From Mya arenaria (Eukaryota; Mollusca; Bivalvia; Myida; Myidae): a DNA stretch of 64,000 nucleotides. The notes below the pieces were generated by a model. That model had not been told where the DNA came from, searched no databases, and was given only the letters and a program-made list of their open reading frames with translations. Shown here in pieces: positions 62,930-64,000 of this stretch. The stretch covers positions 34,929,178 to 34,993,177 of the forward strand of contig NC_069123.1 in the NCBI RefSeq assembly GCF_026914265.1, read 5' to 3'. Position 1 is the stretch's first letter. Each line of letters opens with the position of its first letter. The position numbers and the translations under genes were made by a program.

Positions 62930-64000
62930 TCTTCAAAATCGTTGTAAAACAATTCAAGTTAGAAGACATGAAGTAAAATTTTAATCATTAAGAATGGCCA
63001 AATTGATCAAACATACATTAACTTCATACTCACTCTAAAGAATGTTTTCCGGGTAAAGTTTCTCTACGATTGTACTCGTATATACAAAACCGTAAGAAAG
63101 TTTGTTTATTTACAACCTGATCAATGACCAACATTACCTCGACATGGACATAAGTGGTAATTTTGAGTGCGTTTTAATGTAGGACGTTATGTCGTAGATA
63201 AAATACTTCCGGAGACAATTCTTTGAGGAATGAAAGAACGAGCAAGTATCGAAACTGATGTACATTTGTTTATCTATGTATATGTTATCAGTTGACAAAA
63301 CATGACAAATAGATATCTGCTCGGTATACCCCGCCAGCCATTAAGTATTTTAAACATGTTTATACTTAATTGCCATTCATGAGATAAAGTGTAATAAATT
63401 GCTATCTACACATGGCAGTCAATGGCTTGGCTAATCATATGGCAGGCTCAAATGACACTATGATGCTATCAACGAGTCATGGGAATTAAGAGACAACTTT
63501 GTGAGTTAGACTGTGACCTGTTAGGATAATTAGAAGTTACAGTATTTCGTGTGTACACAGTGATTCGGTATTTCCCGAATTAACGTTTTCATATTTTCCG
63601 CCTTTTTCAAGTTTGCATAGTGCATAGAAATTTAATATTTCACGTGCTATATGATTCAAATTATTGGCGTCGGCGTTGAGTACTGTGTGAATCAATAGTT
63701 GGTGTCACTCGTAAATATATAGTCGAATCCCGTTAATGTTAGATAATTAAAACAAAACGATTTAACGATACCAGGTTTTCCTTTTAAAAACAGTGATACA
63801 ATAGGGTTATTCGTACTGCGTTTTGATCCGGGAGGTTGTATTCGACTCAAGTGGATTTCTGCAGATTTGGATTTCACGAGGCGCAAGCCAAGTGAAAGAA
63901 AAATCTGCCAAAATCCACGAGAGTCGAATACGACATTCCGGATCAAAACGCAGTACTAATAATCCTTTTATTATATACATTACTGGTTAGATAACTTAAA
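62930..64000 (+). repeat. duplicated flank (paralogous to 38628..39700), runs off the window
   Basis: Matches 38628 onward in the same orientation with few substitutions up to the last base of the window. The junction at about 62900-62935 is the empty site for the 1-kb TA element. Confidence 0.88.
63799..63965. repeat. foldback element, copy 2
   Basis: Same inverted arms as 39499..39665 (AGGGTTATTCGTACTGCGTT left, GGATCAAAACGCAGTACTAA right). Both copies of the block carry it at the same place, so it predates the duplication. Confidence 0.8.

Overview
The window looks like a piece of an invertebrate nuclear genome, most likely a bivalve or other mollusc. It is AT-rich, has spliced genes with GT/AG introns, very long simple repeats, many short inverted-repeat DNA elements (MITEs), tRNA-derived SINE-like pieces and tandem gene duplication. 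No prokaryotic features were seen. The taxon is an inference from these traits. All exon models come from reading splice sites and family motifs by eye.

Layout. 1-10 kb: a four-exon GT32-type (DXD, OCH1-like) glycosyltransferase gene with a Golgi-style signal anchor. Its first intron holds a compound microsatellite and a decayed 3.3-kb pogo-like transposon carrying a PHD-type finger. 10-14 kb: several MITEs and a second GT32 catalytic exon with the same splice phase. 14-23 kb: repeats, including a 20-bp minisatellite that runs into a caspase-like gene fragment. 23-33 kb: a caspase-like gene (copy A) followed by a proprotein-convertase (furin/kexin, S8B) pseudogene, A. 33-40 kb: repeats, a SINE and a 1-kb TA-flanked element. 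41-45 kb: a reversed GT32 pseudogene, a (CTAA)n array, caspase-like copy B, and only the first exon of a convertase. 47-61 kb: a second reversed GT32 pseudogene, large (CTAA)n and (CACT)n arrays, caspase-like copy C, and an apparently intact 13-exon convertase, C. 61-64 kb repeats the flank of block A, including sequence also found at 38.6-39.9 kb.

The recurring unit is [GT32 pseudogene, minus] - (CTAA)n - [caspase-like, plus] - [convertase-like, plus]. It is complete once, truncated once, and present in a third block without the GT32 part. All three caspase-like proteins keep the caspase fold motifs but have lost both the catalytic Cys and His, so they read as pseudoenzymes. The convertase next to copy C keeps Asp/His/Ser but has Arg where the oxyanion-hole Asn belongs, and shows no furin-type activation site. 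This repeated pairing of a dead caspase with an altered convertase is the most interesting feature of the window. Whether the two work together is not shown by the sequence.
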